DNA of 47,242 nucleotides from an uncultured Clostridia bacterium (GTDB lineage Bacteria > Bacillota > Clostridia > Oscillospirales > Ruminococcaceae), in contig CAMCFA010000013.1 in the NCBI GenBank assembly GCA_945873955.1, positions 1 to 47,242 on the forward strand, given 5' to 3'. How positions within the stretch are numbered: the stretch's first letter is position 1; each line of letters begins with the position of its first letter. This document shows, piece after piece, positions 15,277 through 25,300 of the stretch. Under the pieces are notes generated by a model. It saw only the letters and a list, made by a program, of their open reading frames with translations, did no database searches and was not told the origin of the DNA. Both the position numbers and the translations under genes were made by a program.

Positions 15277-16590
15277 TTACAATCCCAGCGCCTCTGAGTC
15301 AGTTTCAAAGGCGTATTCCGTTTTCCACTTGTCATATTCCGCGGAATACAGCTTGCTCTTTTCGTTCTGGAGCAGGTACTCCTGTACGCTCTCGGTGGTG
15401 GCTTTCAGAGTTTCTTCGCTTACCGATACCTCGTCCACATACTTCACGATATAATAACCGAAGTCGGTAACGCAGGTCGCTACGTCGCCGGGGTTCTCCA
15501 GCCCCATTGCGCACTCTACGAATTCAGTGCCGTATATCTCAGTGCCGGGGGTGATAAGGAACATACCGTTGCCGCCGTCCTCGTTGTAGTCGTTCATAAG
15601 CTGCTCGAAATCCTCGCCGGAATCAATCTTCGCCATGATCTCGTCGTATCTGCTCTGGATATCCGCCAGCTTATCGGTGCGGTATTCGTCAGCGTCGTCG
15701 TCCCTGCCCTCGCTGCGAAGCTGCTGCATGAGCTGGTACACGGTGGAACTGAACCCGACAAGAATAGCCTGCACCGCCCTTGAACCCTCCGGGATCCAGT
15801 AGCTTGCGTATGCCTGTCCGTAGTAGCTCGCCGGGTCGCTCTCATACTCGGCTTTCAGATTGTCAATGACCCGCTGAACCTGCGCCTGTGCGTCCTCGTA
15901 GGAATAGGTCGCGTCCTTGCCGATCTCGTTGGTGAGCTTCTGCTTCATTACGGTGACTTCCTGCCAGCCGAACAACGTGTCCATTGTAAGCCCGCAGTCG
16001 GTGAGTATCTGGTCGAAGCGCTCGTCAGCCTGCTGGGTGAGCTGTTCCTCAGTGAGAGTTTCGTCCGCCGCCGCAAGGGACTGCATAAGGGAGCTTTTTA
16101 TCTGAGCAACGCCCGTATCCACGTCGGACTGAATGCTCTGCTTCTCCGCGTCGGTGAAGCTCATGCCGTATTCCGCGAATTTCGCCCTTACGATCCTGTC
16201 CTCGATAATGGCGTCGATTATCTCCTGCCGCGCGGAGGATATCGTCACTGCGTTTGCGGGATCTGTATCGTTGTCGTAGCCGCTTCTTTCAAGGAAGTAG
16301 CGGTATTCCCGCAGGAAATCCCCGAAGGTTATCTCCATGCCCTCGGCGCCGTTTGCGGGTTTAGCCACTACCAGATCCTCTGAAACGCCGGAATCCAGCA
16401 CCGACTTCACCGGCTCTGCCTCGGCGGTAGACTGTTCCGTGCCAGCGCTTTCTGATGTGGAGGTCTGCGCTTCGGCGGTGTTCGTCTGAGAGCTGCCGGA
16501 GCTGCTGGAACTGCTGCTCACGCTGCACCCGCTGAATGAGAGTATCACTGCCGCGGCTGTGACTGCGGCGATTATTCTATTGATCTTCAT
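15277..16590 (-). CDS. Lipoprotein with divergent parvulin-type (PpiC/SurA) domain
   Basis: A 437-residue predicted lipoprotein. The lipobox SFSGC gives Cys22, followed by a serine-rich tether. A SurA-N-like helical region (FGDFLREYRYFLE..., ARQEIIDAIIEDRIV) precedes a parvulin-like region (VQAILVGFSS ... DSGEDFEQLMNDYNED ... FGYYIVKYVDEV). Key parvulin residues are only loosely kept, so isomerase activity is uncertain. It probably folds or escorts exported proteins at the outer face of the membrane, like PrsA. It lies 18 bases downstream of a paralogue of similar size and architecture. AAAGGGG precedes the ATG. Confidence 0.8.
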   Translation of the reverse strand: MKINRIIAAVTAAAVILSFSGCSVSSSSSSSGSSQTNTAEAQTSTSESAGTEQSTAEAEPVKSVLDSGVSEDLVVAKPANGAEGMEITFGDFLREYRYFLERSGYDNDTDPANAVTISSARQEIIDAIIEDRIVRAKFAEYGMSFTDAEKQSIQSDVDTGVAQIKSSLMQSLAAADETLTEEQLTQQADERFDQILTDCGLTMDTLFGWQEVTVMKQKLTNEIGKDATYSYEDAQAQVQRVIDNLKAEYESDPASYYGQAYASYWIPEGSRAVQAILVGFSSTVYQLMQQLRSEGRDDDADEYRTDKLADIQSRYDEIMAKIDSGEDFEQLMNDYNEDGGNGMFLITPGTEIYGTEFVECAMGLENPGDVATCVTDFGYYIVKYVDEVSVSEETLKATTESVQEYLLQNEKSKLYSAEYDKWKTEYAFETDSEALGL

Positions 16591-16608
16591 GTTATTTGCC
16601 CCTTTCTG

Positions 16609-17868
16609 TTATTCTGCTGCGCTGGAGTCCGCTGTTTCTGCGGCGGGTTCTTCAATGTTCAGCCGGTTATAGTCTATATCGTAGGCGTATTCCTCCCGCC
16701 ATTTCTTCATTGCGTCGTTGTAAGCGTTGGAAGCGGATGTGTCCTGCATGTTGTCAAAGATCGCGTCCACCAGCGCTTTTTCGTTTTCCTCGGTTAACAC
16801 CGCGTCGGAAGCGTACATGATTATGTGCCAGCCAAGATCAGTCCCCACCAGCATATAGTCGCCGACATTCTGCAATTCGTATGCCCCCTGCTGGAACTCA
16901 GCGTAATATGAGCCGCCGTTCGGCACTACAAGGTAGCCGTCCGGGTTGCTGGAAAGCCCGGTATCCTCGGAGTAGGTCTTTGCAAGCTCATCGAAATCCG
17001 CGCCCTCGTCAAGCTGCGCTTTGATCTCCTCGATCTCCGGCTTGAGATTTTCCAGCGCTTTTTCACGCACCGTTGCCGCGCCGGCTTCGTCGTTGTTTTC
17101 ACGGCAGGCGGTTATCTCGGTGGAGTCGTCGGAGTCGAATTTTATCAGAATATGCTTTATCATGCGGGAGTTCTCCGGCAGCCAGTAGTACTTGTAGTAA
17201 AGGCTCTGTTCGTACTCCACCGGGTCGTTTTCGTACACCTGCTTTATGCCGTCAACGATATTAGCGTACTCCTCCTCGGCGTCGCTGTACTCAACGGTGT
17301 AGTCCTCCGCCAGCTTGACTTTGAGCTTATCCGCGATCTTGGCGTTTCTGAACCACATCAGCATGTCGTCACGGGTCATGCCGCATTCCGTCAGCTTTTC
17401 ATCGAATATCTTCTCCGCCTCCGCAAGTATCGCCGCGTCGCCGTCCACCTCGGAGGTTCCGGACTCCCCGGCGTTGACGTAGCTCTTGAAGCTCTCAATG
17501 CTGGACTCAATGAATTCGTTGTACTCCGCCTCCACCTCGTCAAGCTCCTCCTGCGTGAACTGATCTGCGCCCAGCTTCTTCGCCTGATCCAGCACGATCT
17601 TTTCGTTGATTAGGTAGTTTATGATAGATTCCCGCTGGGAGCTGCACTTATCTGCCACTTCCTCGGCGCTGTCGTCGGGTATCTGGTTTACCAGCAGCCA
17701 GTATTTGTACTCCCTGCTGAAGCTGTCGTAGCTGACTGAAAGCTCATTCTTTCCCTCTATCCCGGAGCCTGTCACCCATGCGGCGTCCGACGAGGAGCGT
17801 ACTGAGCAGCCGCAGGTAAATGTGATCGCTGCCGCAGCAATGAAAGCGGCTATTTTTCTTATGCGCAT
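16609..17868 (-). CDS. Parvulin-type foldase lipoprotein (PrsA-like)
   Basis: A 419-residue predicted lipoprotein with Cys21 in FTCGC. The layout matches its downstream neighbour: a charged helical N-terminal region (CSSQRESIINYLINEKIVLDQAKKLG) and a clearer parvulin domain (RMIKHILIKFD, LDEGADFDELAKTYSED, DLGWHIIMYAS). Such proteins assist post-translocation folding; PPIase activity is expected but not certain. It is the first gene of a three-gene operon with the paralogue and the decarboxylase-family enzyme. GAAAGGA precedes the ATG, and an extended -10 promoter lies about 75 bases upstream. Confidence 0.85.
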   Translation of the reverse strand: MRIRKIAAFIAAAAITFTCGCSVRSSSDAAWVTGSGIEGKNELSVSYDSFSREYKYWLLVNQIPDDSAEEVADKCSSQRESIINYLINEKIVLDQAKKLGADQFTQEELDEVEAEYNEFIESSIESFKSYVNAGESGTSEVDGDAAILAEAEKIFDEKLTECGMTRDDMLMWFRNAKIADKLKVKLAEDYTVEYSDAEEEYANIVDGIKQVYENDPVEYEQSLYYKYYWLPENSRMIKHILIKFDSDDSTEITACRENNDEAGAATVREKALENLKPEIEEIKAQLDEGADFDELAKTYSEDTGLSSNPDGYLVVPNGGSYYAEFQQGAYELQNVGDYMLVGTDLGWHIIMYASDAVLTEENEKALVDAIFDNMQDTSASNAYNDAMKKWREEYAYDIDYNRLNIEEPAAETADSSAAE

Positions 17869-17939
17869 TTATGTTTCCTTTCTGAATATTGAGATATGCC
17901 AATACTTATCCATTTTAGAGTTTAATACTCACATTTTGT

Positions 17940-17948
17940 ATTATAGCA
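17940..17948 (-). promoter_or_regulatory. Extended -10 promoter of the foldase operon
   Basis: The minus strand reads TGCTATAAT, a full extended -10. No convincing -35 is found 16-18 bases upstream. Confidence 0.55.
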
Positions 17949-18033
17949 TAACTTGTCCAAAAAATAAATATAAAAAATCAAAAACTAACGTGAAATATTT
18001 CTGAAAAGTGATGATTTTTTCCCGAAATTATGG

Positions 18034-18039
18034 TATAAT
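18034..18039 (+). promoter_or_regulatory. -10 element for the BMP-family gene
   Basis: TGGTATAAT, an extended -10, lies 79 bases before the start codon. The -35 region is weak and T-rich. Confidence 0.5.
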
Positions 18040-18117
18040 GATTTTGTACAAGCAATTCACTGGTCACTTTTGAAACTAAAAGTATTATATATTCTGCATT
18101 ATACCGGAGGTAATACA

Positions 18118-19305
18118 ATGTCAACAAACTGGCTGAAAAAAACAGCCGCAGCGCTGGTGCTGTGTATGATGTTCACATCAGTGACCGCATGCAGCGGCTC
18201 TGACGAAAACAGCGGCACGGCGGAGGGTACTGCGGAAGCGACCGCCGAATCCACCCAAGAGGCGGAACCTGTGGCGAAGCTGGGCTTCATATACAACGGC
18301 AGCGTTGAGGGAATGAGCTTCACCGCGGACTGCAACAAGCAGCGTATCGCTGCGCAGCAGTACTCCAACATTGAGTCCGTATACATAGAAAACGTAAACG
18401 TCGGCGACTATGAAAAGGCAGTAAAAATGCTGGTGGAGGACGGCTGCACCCATATCGTATCCGGCAGCCCGGTGTACAGCCACGCGATAAACCCGGTGTC
18501 ACAGCAGTACATGAACATCAACTTCATTGACTACGGCTCAAGCACCCGGTCGGTGAACATCTTCGCATACACCGAGAGCATTTATCAGGGCGCGTATATC
18601 GCGGGAGTAGCGGCGGCGTTCAACTCCGAAAGCGAGAAGATAGGCATGGTGGTTGACCCGGTAATGCTGTATTCTGTTCCCTGCGTGGACGCGGCGGCGC
18701 TGGGTACGCAGCTTGTGTATTCCACTTCAACGCTTGTCTTGGCAAATGCACGGGCTGACGGCGAGATACGCAAGGCGGTGGACGCTCTGGCGGACATGGG
18801 CTGCGACGTGATAATCAGCTACACCGAATCCGCTGAAACCGTGGAATACTGCAACAAAAAGGGCATAAAGGTGATAGGCAACCTTGATTACAGCGAAAAC
18901 GCCGGTGATTACGAGAACCTGCTGATGTACTTCTATTCCTCCCGGGACAGCTTCTACCTGTCGCAGTATAAGGCAATGCAGCTTGGCGATTGGCAGCCGT
19001 CCTCCTACATGGGTACGCTTGGAAACGGCGTTATTACAGTGTCGGACGCACTCTCCGCCGCAAAGGACGGAACGCAGGACATCATGAACAAGCTGGTTCC
19101 GAAGGTTGCAAGCGGCGCAGCGTACATCTTCGACGGACAGATGAAGGACATCAACGGCACAATAAAGCAGCGCGAGGGCGTTGCTATGGCTACGAGTGAT
19201 ATTCTGGCGCTCAACTGGTACATCGAGGGGGTTGACCTCTCTTTGGACAGCTTCATTGAGTCCAAGAGCACCCCGGATTCCTCAGAGTTGGTAATTAAAA
19301 AGTAA
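18118..19305 (+). CDS. BMP-family substrate-binding lipoprotein
   Basis: A 395-residue lipoprotein with lipobox VTAC (Cys24) and a short acidic tether. The body matches the BMP/PnrA/Med family of periplasmic-binding folds (KLGFIYNGSVEGMSFTADCNKQR; YQGAYIAGVAAAFNSESEKIGMV; GCDVIISYTESAETVEYC), which typically bind purine nucleosides. GGAGG lies seven bases before the ATG; upstream in-frame codons lack a ribosome site. No ABC ATPase or permease gene adjoins it, so it may serve a transporter encoded elsewhere or act as a sensor. A strong terminator follows. The ligand is unproven. Confidence 0.85.
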   Translation: MSTNWLKKTAAALVLCMMFTSVTACSGSDENSGTAEGTAEATAESTQEAEPVAKLGFIYNGSVEGMSFTADCNKQRIAAQQYSNIESVYIENVNVGDYEKAVKMLVEDGCTHIVSGSPVYSHAINPVSQQYMNINFIDYGSSTRSVNIFAYTESIYQGAYIAGVAAAFNSESEKIGMVVDPVMLYSVPCVDAAALGTQLVYSTSTLVLANARADGEIRKAVDALADMGCDVIISYTESAETVEYCNKKGIKVIGNLDYSENAGDYENLLMYFYSSRDSFYLSQYKAMQLGDWQPSSYMGTLGNGVITVSDALSAAKDGTQDIMNKLVPKVASGAAYIFDGQMKDINGTIKQREGVAMATSDILALNWYIEGVDLSLDSFIESKSTPDSSELVIKK

Positions 19306-19322
19306 CTTAAGGTCAAATATAT

Positions 19323-19366
19323 AATATCCCGCCCCCGGCGCATACCGGGAGCGGGATATTTTTTTT
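19323..19366. terminator. Strong terminator between convergent BMP and metG genes
   Basis: AATATCCCGC pairs exactly with GCGGGATATT, with a further inner stem, followed by eight T residues. The T-run reaches the metG stop codon. It serves the plus-strand gene and may also affect the minus-strand one. Confidence 0.9.
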
Positions 19367-21401
19367 ACTTGTCTTCGTCAGAGCCTGCTGTGAACTGGCT
19401 GGGGTGCTTAGTGAAGAAATCCACCCTCGGTTCAAGGAATTTCAGCTTGTGATCCTTGCCGCCGGTGAAATCAGCCAACGTGTCGAAAATTCTGTCCCAG
19501 CTCCAGAAGCTCTTTTCGCAGCCGTCAAGCTGGAGATATTCAAGGATCATCTCAGTGCCGCTCGGAGCCATTGGGTGAAGCAGCACAGCGGCTGTCCTTA
19601 TCATGTGGAACACCTGAATAAGAGCCTTGCGCCGCGCCTCGTTATCGTCAGCCTTGTCAGCGTCGCCGAGGTTCTTCGCCATATACTTGCTCGCCTTTCT
19701 GATGTAGCTGTCGAGGACGTAGGTCGCCTGGTGGAACTCGAATCTGTACATATAGCGCTCGTAGTCGAGGATAGCCTTCTTAGCGTCCGCAAGCACCTCC
19801 TCGTCCACCGCGCCGACCGGCATAACGCCGTCGAAGTACTTCTGCACGGAATAAATGCAGGTGCGGATAATGCGGTTGAATACGTTAGACAGCAGGAAAC
19901 CGTCCTTTACGACAGGATCGGGATCCTCCGGCTTTGCGTTGGGGTTATAGGGCTTCGGCATGAAGCTGACGCTCCTCTGCCCAAGACCAAGACCTAAGAA
20001 GTGCATTCTGAGCTGCTCTGCGGTGTAGTAATCCAGCAGATCCTGCGCCATAGGCGGCTTTACCGCGCCGGAGCTTGAAGCCTTCTTGTCAAGGAACAGA
20101 ATGTGGTTGTTAGCGCAGAGGATCGGAAGCTGCATTTCGCCGTCCGCCGGGTCGGAGGTGTTTTCACCCTCCTGAAGCCCCATGAACATAGCCATTTCAG
20201 CCACGCCGTAGAAGTAGATGTTGTCCGCGCCGATAAACTGATATACCGTCGCGTCCTTGCTGCACCAGAAGTCCTTCCACTCCTCTTTGTTTCTGCCCTG
20301 CTTTTCCAGAGCCGCTATTGTAAAGGAGATAGGCGCCCACAGCGATTCCGGCCATACCCAGATAGTCAGCGGATCTTCACCCTCCAGCACCGGCGCGGGA
20401 ACGCCCCACTCGATATTGCCGGTAAGTCTGAACGGCACGAGTGTCTTTCCTGTGCGGTAGCGTATACCATTTGCGGAGAGTATCGCGGTAGCCTTGTTCA
20501 TCTCGTCCAGCTCCCTGAACTTAATGGTGAAGCTGGGCTTCTTCTTTTCTTCAATGAACTCGTGCTCCGGGAGCTGATCCTTTACCGCGTTGTAGCTATC
20601 CAGCAGCTCGTTCTTGATGTGAACCACCGGATCTGCAAGGAACTCTGAAATAGTGCTGGAAACAAGCTGGCGCACATTCTTCTGCTTGGAGATACGCTCG
20701 GTGTATTCCTTGAGCAGACCGTTATAGGACGGCAGGTCGAAGTACCAGTTTTCCACGTCCTTCATAATGGGGGTGTCCCCGGTGAGGGTGCTCTTGGGGT
20801 CGATGAGGTTCTCCGGCATGTACTGATGTCCGAGGTCGCACTCGTCAGCGTAAGCCTTTTCGCTGCGGCAGCCGTCCACCGGGCATTTGCCGATGACCTG
20901 TCTGCCGTTAAGGAAGCAGCCGGCTTTCTCGTCGTAGAACTGCTTGGTGCTTATCTTGCGCAGATGACCGTTGTTGTACAGCCTGCGGATAAATTTATCG
21001 GAAACCTCGTTGTGTATCTCAGCGGTGCGCCCCAGTCCGGAAGCGCCGAAGATATTGAGGCTTATCTCATAGTCGTCGAGGGTCTTTTTCTGAGCCTTGT
21101 GGTTTTCCTCGACAAAGTCGTGTATCGTCCCCTTGAAGCCCTGCTCCTCGCACAGCTTGCGGTAGCTCTCAGCGATAGGCGAGCCGTAGCAGTCGGTGCC
21201 GGACACGAATATAACATTCTCGTCCCCCAGCCTGTCCCGCAGGAATCTTGCGTAAACGTCCGCAAAGACGAACACTCCGCCGATATGCCCGAAATGCAGC
21301 TTTTTGTTGCCGTAGGGCATACCGCCGGTGATTATTGCACGCTTGGGAAATTCCGGTCTTGGAATTTCATGCTTGACAAATTCCTTTTTTTCGTCGCTCA
21401 T
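19365..21401 (-). CDS. metG: Methionine--tRNA ligase-like class I tRNA synthetase
   Basis: A 678-residue class I synthetase. The HIGH-type motif is LHFGHIGG (residues 35-42) after MPYGN. A zinc-knuckle-like region (KCPVDGCRSEKAYADECDLGH) and anticodon-domain helices (KASKYMAKNLGDADK) match MetRS. The loop normally reading KMSKS is DKKASSSG, so the second lysine, which helps stabilise the activation transition state, is missing. The C-terminal tRNA-binding (Trbp111) domain is absent. It belongs to a distinct MetRS-like branch that I recall from Clostridia. It may be the housekeeping enzyme or a second copy. A SigA promoter lies upstream. Confidence 0.85.
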   Translation of the reverse strand: MSDEKKEFVKHEIPRPEFPKRAIITGGMPYGNKKLHFGHIGGVFVFADVYARFLRDRLGDENVIFVSGTDCYGSPIAESYRKLCEEQGFKGTIHDFVEENHKAQKKTLDDYEISLNIFGASGLGRTAEIHNEVSDKFIRRLYNNGHLRKISTKQFYDEKAGCFLNGRQVIGKCPVDGCRSEKAYADECDLGHQYMPENLIDPKSTLTGDTPIMKDVENWYFDLPSYNGLLKEYTERISKQKNVRQLVSSTISEFLADPVVHIKNELLDSYNAVKDQLPEHEFIEEKKKPSFTIKFRELDEMNKATAILSANGIRYRTGKTLVPFRLTGNIEWGVPAPVLEGEDPLTIWVWPESLWAPISFTIAALEKQGRNKEEWKDFWCSKDATVYQFIGADNIYFYGVAEMAMFMGLQEGENTSDPADGEMQLPILCANNHILFLDKKASSSGAVKPPMAQDLLDYYTAEQLRMHFLGLGLGQRSVSFMPKPYNPNAKPEDPDPVVKDGFLLSNVFNRIIRTCIYSVQKYFDGVMPVGAVDEEVLADAKKAILDYERYMYRFEFHQATYVLDSYIRKASKYMAKNLGDADKADDNEARRKALIQVFHMIRTAAVLLHPMAPSGTEMILEYLQLDGCEKSFWSWDRIFDTLADFTGGKDHKLKFLEPRVDFFTKHPSQFTAGSDEDK

Positions 21402-21467
21402 TGTATTTGTATCCTTTCTCTTGATGATCTCCGTTTCCTCTCCATAGGGTGTTTATTTATACCTTAT

Positions 21468-21496
21468 ATGATACCACATATTGCTGAAAAAATCAA
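21468..21496 (-). promoter_or_regulatory. metG promoter
   Basis: Minus strand: TTGATT (21491-21496), 17 bases, TGGTATCAT (-10 at 21468-21473). Confidence 0.65.
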
Positions 21497-21524
21497 GGGG
21501 GAAGAAAAAATCAAAGCCGGGATA

Positions 21525-22274
21525 TTATGTCGTCAGGAACTCCGCCGCAGAGTCCAGCGCCCGTTCAAGATTCGCGGGATCCTCCGCCATGCGGTGACCG
21601 CTTCCCTCAATGCAGATACCGCGTATATTAGGGTTCAGCCGCAGGAACTCCTCAGTGTCGGCGCGGGCGACAAGCTCGTCCCTGCCGGCATAGATCGTCA
21701 GAATCTCCGGAATATCCCACCGCTCGCTGTGCCGCACCTCGTTCATTGCGACAAGCTGATCGTAGAACTCGTAGGGAATGTTCAGCTCCCGACTCATTTT
21801 CACATGGAAGCCCTCGGTTTTCGCCTGTTCCAGCGTGAAATCCGGCCGAAACAGCCTCATGCACCGCAGCAGAGAGTCCGCCATGTTTATCGCCGGGACT
21901 CTCAGCACAATGCGCCGGAAGCGGTTTTCCCGCAGCTCCAGCCGCCGCAGGATACAGCACGCGCCGAAGCTGGTGGCAAAGGCTGAGATCTCGCCCCCGA
22001 AGCAGTCCGCCAGCCGCTCCTCCACGGTCATGACGTCCTCAACGCAGCTCTGCGGCGTCAGCTCGGACTCCGGCTCGGTGCGCTGCCCGTGGCAGGGCAG
22101 GTCGGGCGCAGCCACCCGGAAGCCTTTACCGCACAGCCGCTCCGCCAGCCCCTCAATGGCAAGACTGTCCTTGCTGCCGCCGAAGCCGTGTACCGCAAGC
22201 ACGGTGCGCTCCGCCGTTCCACCGGTATATATCTTCACCGGGATATTGTCCAATTTTATTACCTCAGATGTCAT
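21525..22274 (-). CDS. Alpha/beta-fold hydrolase
   Basis: A 249-residue cytosolic alpha/beta hydrolase. The oxyanion-hole region is VHGFGG (29-33). The nucleophile S102 sits in ATSFGA (first glycine of GxSxG replaced by alanine), the acid is in YAGRDELV and the histidine in GSGHRM. A helical lid of about 60 residues lies between strand 6 and the acid. Substrate is unknown; esterase or thioesterase activity is plausible. GGAGG precedes the ATG. It starts 50 bases after the sensor gene stop, with a hairpin between, so it may be transcribed separately or by readthrough. Confidence 0.82.
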   Translation of the reverse strand: MTSEVIKLDNIPVKIYTGGTAERTVLAVHGFGGSKDSLAIEGLAERLCGKGFRVAAPDLPCHGQRTEPESELTPQSCVEDVMTVEERLADCFGGEISAFATSFGACCILRRLELRENRFRRIVLRVPAINMADSLLRCMRLFRPDFTLEQAKTEGFHVKMSRELNIPYEFYDQLVAMNEVRHSERWDIPEILTIYAGRDELVARADTEEFLRLNPNIRGICIEGSGHRMAEDPANLERALDSAAEFLTT

Positions 22275-22293
22275 GTTCTATCCTCCATAATGG

Positions 22294-22321
22294 AAATGCG
22301 GAGGAAGCCTCCCCCGCATTT
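22294..22321 (-). terminator. Hairpin between the sensor and hydrolase genes
   Basis: AAATGCGG ... CCGCATTT with an inner GG/CC stem, immediately after the sensor stop codon. The plus-strand side has TTTTT; the minus-strand tail is TTTCCATT, so termination would be partial. Confidence 0.5.
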
Positions 22322-22324
22322 TTA

Positions 22325-25300
22325 TCAGGTTTCAGTTAAAGTGCCGTCCGTCGTTTCAGAGCCTTCCGAAGCCCCCGCAGATTCCGCGGTTTCAGCGGCT
22401 TCAGTGGTTTCAGTAGTTTCGCTGGTTTCGCTGTGATGTTCCAGAGCGTCAAGGCGGCGCTGCTGCTGTGCCGCGGCGCGCTCCTTGCGGCGGTGTATCT
22501 CCTCCAGATCCGCGTACCACAGCTTCTCGAAATCGTCAATGGGCATGGGCTTTGCGAAGTAGTAGCCCTGTACCATTGCACAGTGTATCTCGGTGAGGAA
22601 CTCCACCTGCTCCCGGGTCTCAACGCCCTCGGAGATAACGTCCATGTTGAGGTTCTTCGCGAGATCAACAACAGTAGAAATTACCGCGCGGCCCTTCTGG
22701 GTGTTCATGGTGTCGTTGAAGAACTCCTTGTCTATCTTCACCACGTCTACCGGGATATCCTTCAGCATGTTCAGCGAGGAATAACCGGAACCAAAGTCGT
22801 CCAGCGACAGCTTGAAGCCTATCTCGTGCAGCTTGTGCATTATCTTCAGCAGCTTCTCCGAGTTGTCGGTGAATACGCTTTCGGTAAGCTCCAGCTCGAT
22901 ATATTCGTAGGGAATGTCGTACTTATCAACGATCTCCCTCAGACGCCAGATATAGTCGTCGTAATTGAGGTGCAGCCGCGACTGGTTCACCGATACGACC
23001 ACAGGCTTCTTTCCGTCGTCTATCCAGTGGCGCATGGTGCGGCAGACCTCCTCAAGAATAAAGAAGTCAAGCTCTACCACGAAGCCGTTCTTTTCGGCGA
23101 TAGGGATAAAGTCGCCGGGGGATATGAAGCCGAAGTCGGGACTGTTCCAGCGGATAAGCGCCTCTGCGCCCTCGATATTGCGGGTGCGCAGACCGTATTT
23201 CGGCTGGAGGTAGCACTGGAATTCCCGGCGCTTCAGCGCTGTGGGCATGATGTTCTCGTAGTCCTTTTCGCGCAGCGCCTTATCGCGGATAGAGCCGTCG
23301 TAGAACGCAATTGAAGAGTAGTGCGTGCCTTTAAGCGTGCTCTTTGCGATCTTGCAGCGGTCAATGGCGGCGTTGATGTCCACCTCGCCGTGACGGCTTT
23401 CATTCATGCACTGGTTGAGCCGGCAGATACCCGCGCTGAATACCACGGGATACTTCACAAACAGGCTGTTCCGGCGGTCGAATTCTGTGAAAATCTCGGA
23501 GATACGCGCGGTAAGCTCGTTGTCGTTGCCGTTCTTTATCACCATGACGAAATTGTCGTCGGAGATGCGGGCAGCTATCTCGTCCCGTTCGAGGTTGTCG
23601 GTGACGGTCTTGTGCAGGCGCTCAAGCATGCGGTTGCCCTCGTCGTAGCCGAGGCGGTCGTTCACATACTTGAACTTGTCGATATCAAACAGCGCGACAG
23701 CCCAGTGTTCCGGGTCAGACCTTTTCAGCAGCTTCTTGGCGTCCTCAAAGAACTTCTTCTTGCTCTTGCCTCCTGTAAGCGGGTCAACGTCCGCGTCATG
23801 TCGAGTGCGGAACGAGGTCACGCATACCACCACGAAGATCAGCGCCAGAATTATCAGGATCCCGCCGATTATCCAAACCAGATACTTTTCAAGGAACTGA
23901 TTTGTAGACGAGGTCACTGTTGTGCTGCCGGGAATCGCGTTATACGCGTCCATCTGCGAGCTGTTGTAGTCATAGCAGGCGATCGCCTTGCCGAGTATTC
24001 TGAAAAGATCGCCGTTCTCCGCCGGATATGCAAGGCACTCCGAGTGGAACGAGGGCTTCACCTCGATAAGCTCCATATCGGGATAGTAGGAATTTATCAT
24101 GCTGAGGAGGTCGTATGCGCCGTAGAACACCACGTCCGCCTCGCCGCGCTGCACAGCCTCGAAGCACTTGCGCTCGTCCTCATAGTGCAGTATCTGCGCG
24201 CTGGGATAGATCTCTGTAACGTACTGCGAGATATCCCCGCCGCATACCGGCACGGCTATCCTTGACCGCGCACCGAGTGTGCTTCCGGGCTTTCCTGCCG
24301 CAGCTATCGGCACTCTTGCGTAGGGCGCTGATACCTTTAGCTCCGGATAATCAGAAGCGCTGTACGAATTGACGCCGCCGCATATCGCCTGCACCTTACC
24401 GCTGTTGAGCGCGGCTATGCAGTCATTCATCGTGTCGTATCCTACCAGCTTTATCTTCATGCCGCTGATATCGCTTAGTCTTTCCATCATTACGGCGGTG
24501 GCGCCGACGAATTTGCCGCTGTTCTTGTCGTAATACTCCATCTGGCTGGACTGGAGATTGAACGCAACGGTGATTTCGGGATTTCTTTCAAGATAGTGCT
24601 TTTCGGATTCGGTCAAAGCATAGTGAGGACAGCAGTACTTGGAAACATGCTTCTCAAACAGACCGGAGGAGAAGCTGCTGTCCGTCATGAATATCCCGGC
24701 GACCGTCTGGTCAAGCTCTGTTATCAGCGCCTTCTGGTCGGAGGACGCCATAAAGTAGCAGTCGTCCGAGGAGATCTGGTAAATAATGACCTCATTGTCC
24801 CATGTGCGGAAGCTGTCCTTTGCAACGGCGTCGATCTTGCCGGACTCGAAGTCGCTTTTCATCTGGGACTCTGTGTCGTAACCCACGAATGTTGCCTTGC
24901 GAAGCTCCGCACCGATAAATGCGCCGTTTATAAAGTACTTGCTGTAATCCTCTTTGAGATAGCCGATACGACAGTTCTTGATGTTGTCGTAATCATTGAA
25001 ATACATAGGGGTGCTGCTGTTTTCACGGGCGAACACCGCGGTATATTTCATTGTAAGTGATATTTCGGACAGCACCAGCGTGACAGGCTCTTCCGGACCG
25101 GCAGCCGAGGTCATGCCCTGCCATGCGTTCAGCTCTCTTTCGCTGACGCAGGGGATAAGGTCAACCTCACCGCTGGCGAGCTTTGCAGCAAGCTCCGGTG
25201 CAGTTCCCTCAACAAAGGTGAAACTGCGCCCGGTGCGCTTCTGTATCTCCCGGAGGTAGTCCAGCGCGAAGCCGGTATAGTTCCCGCCGATAGTGGATAT

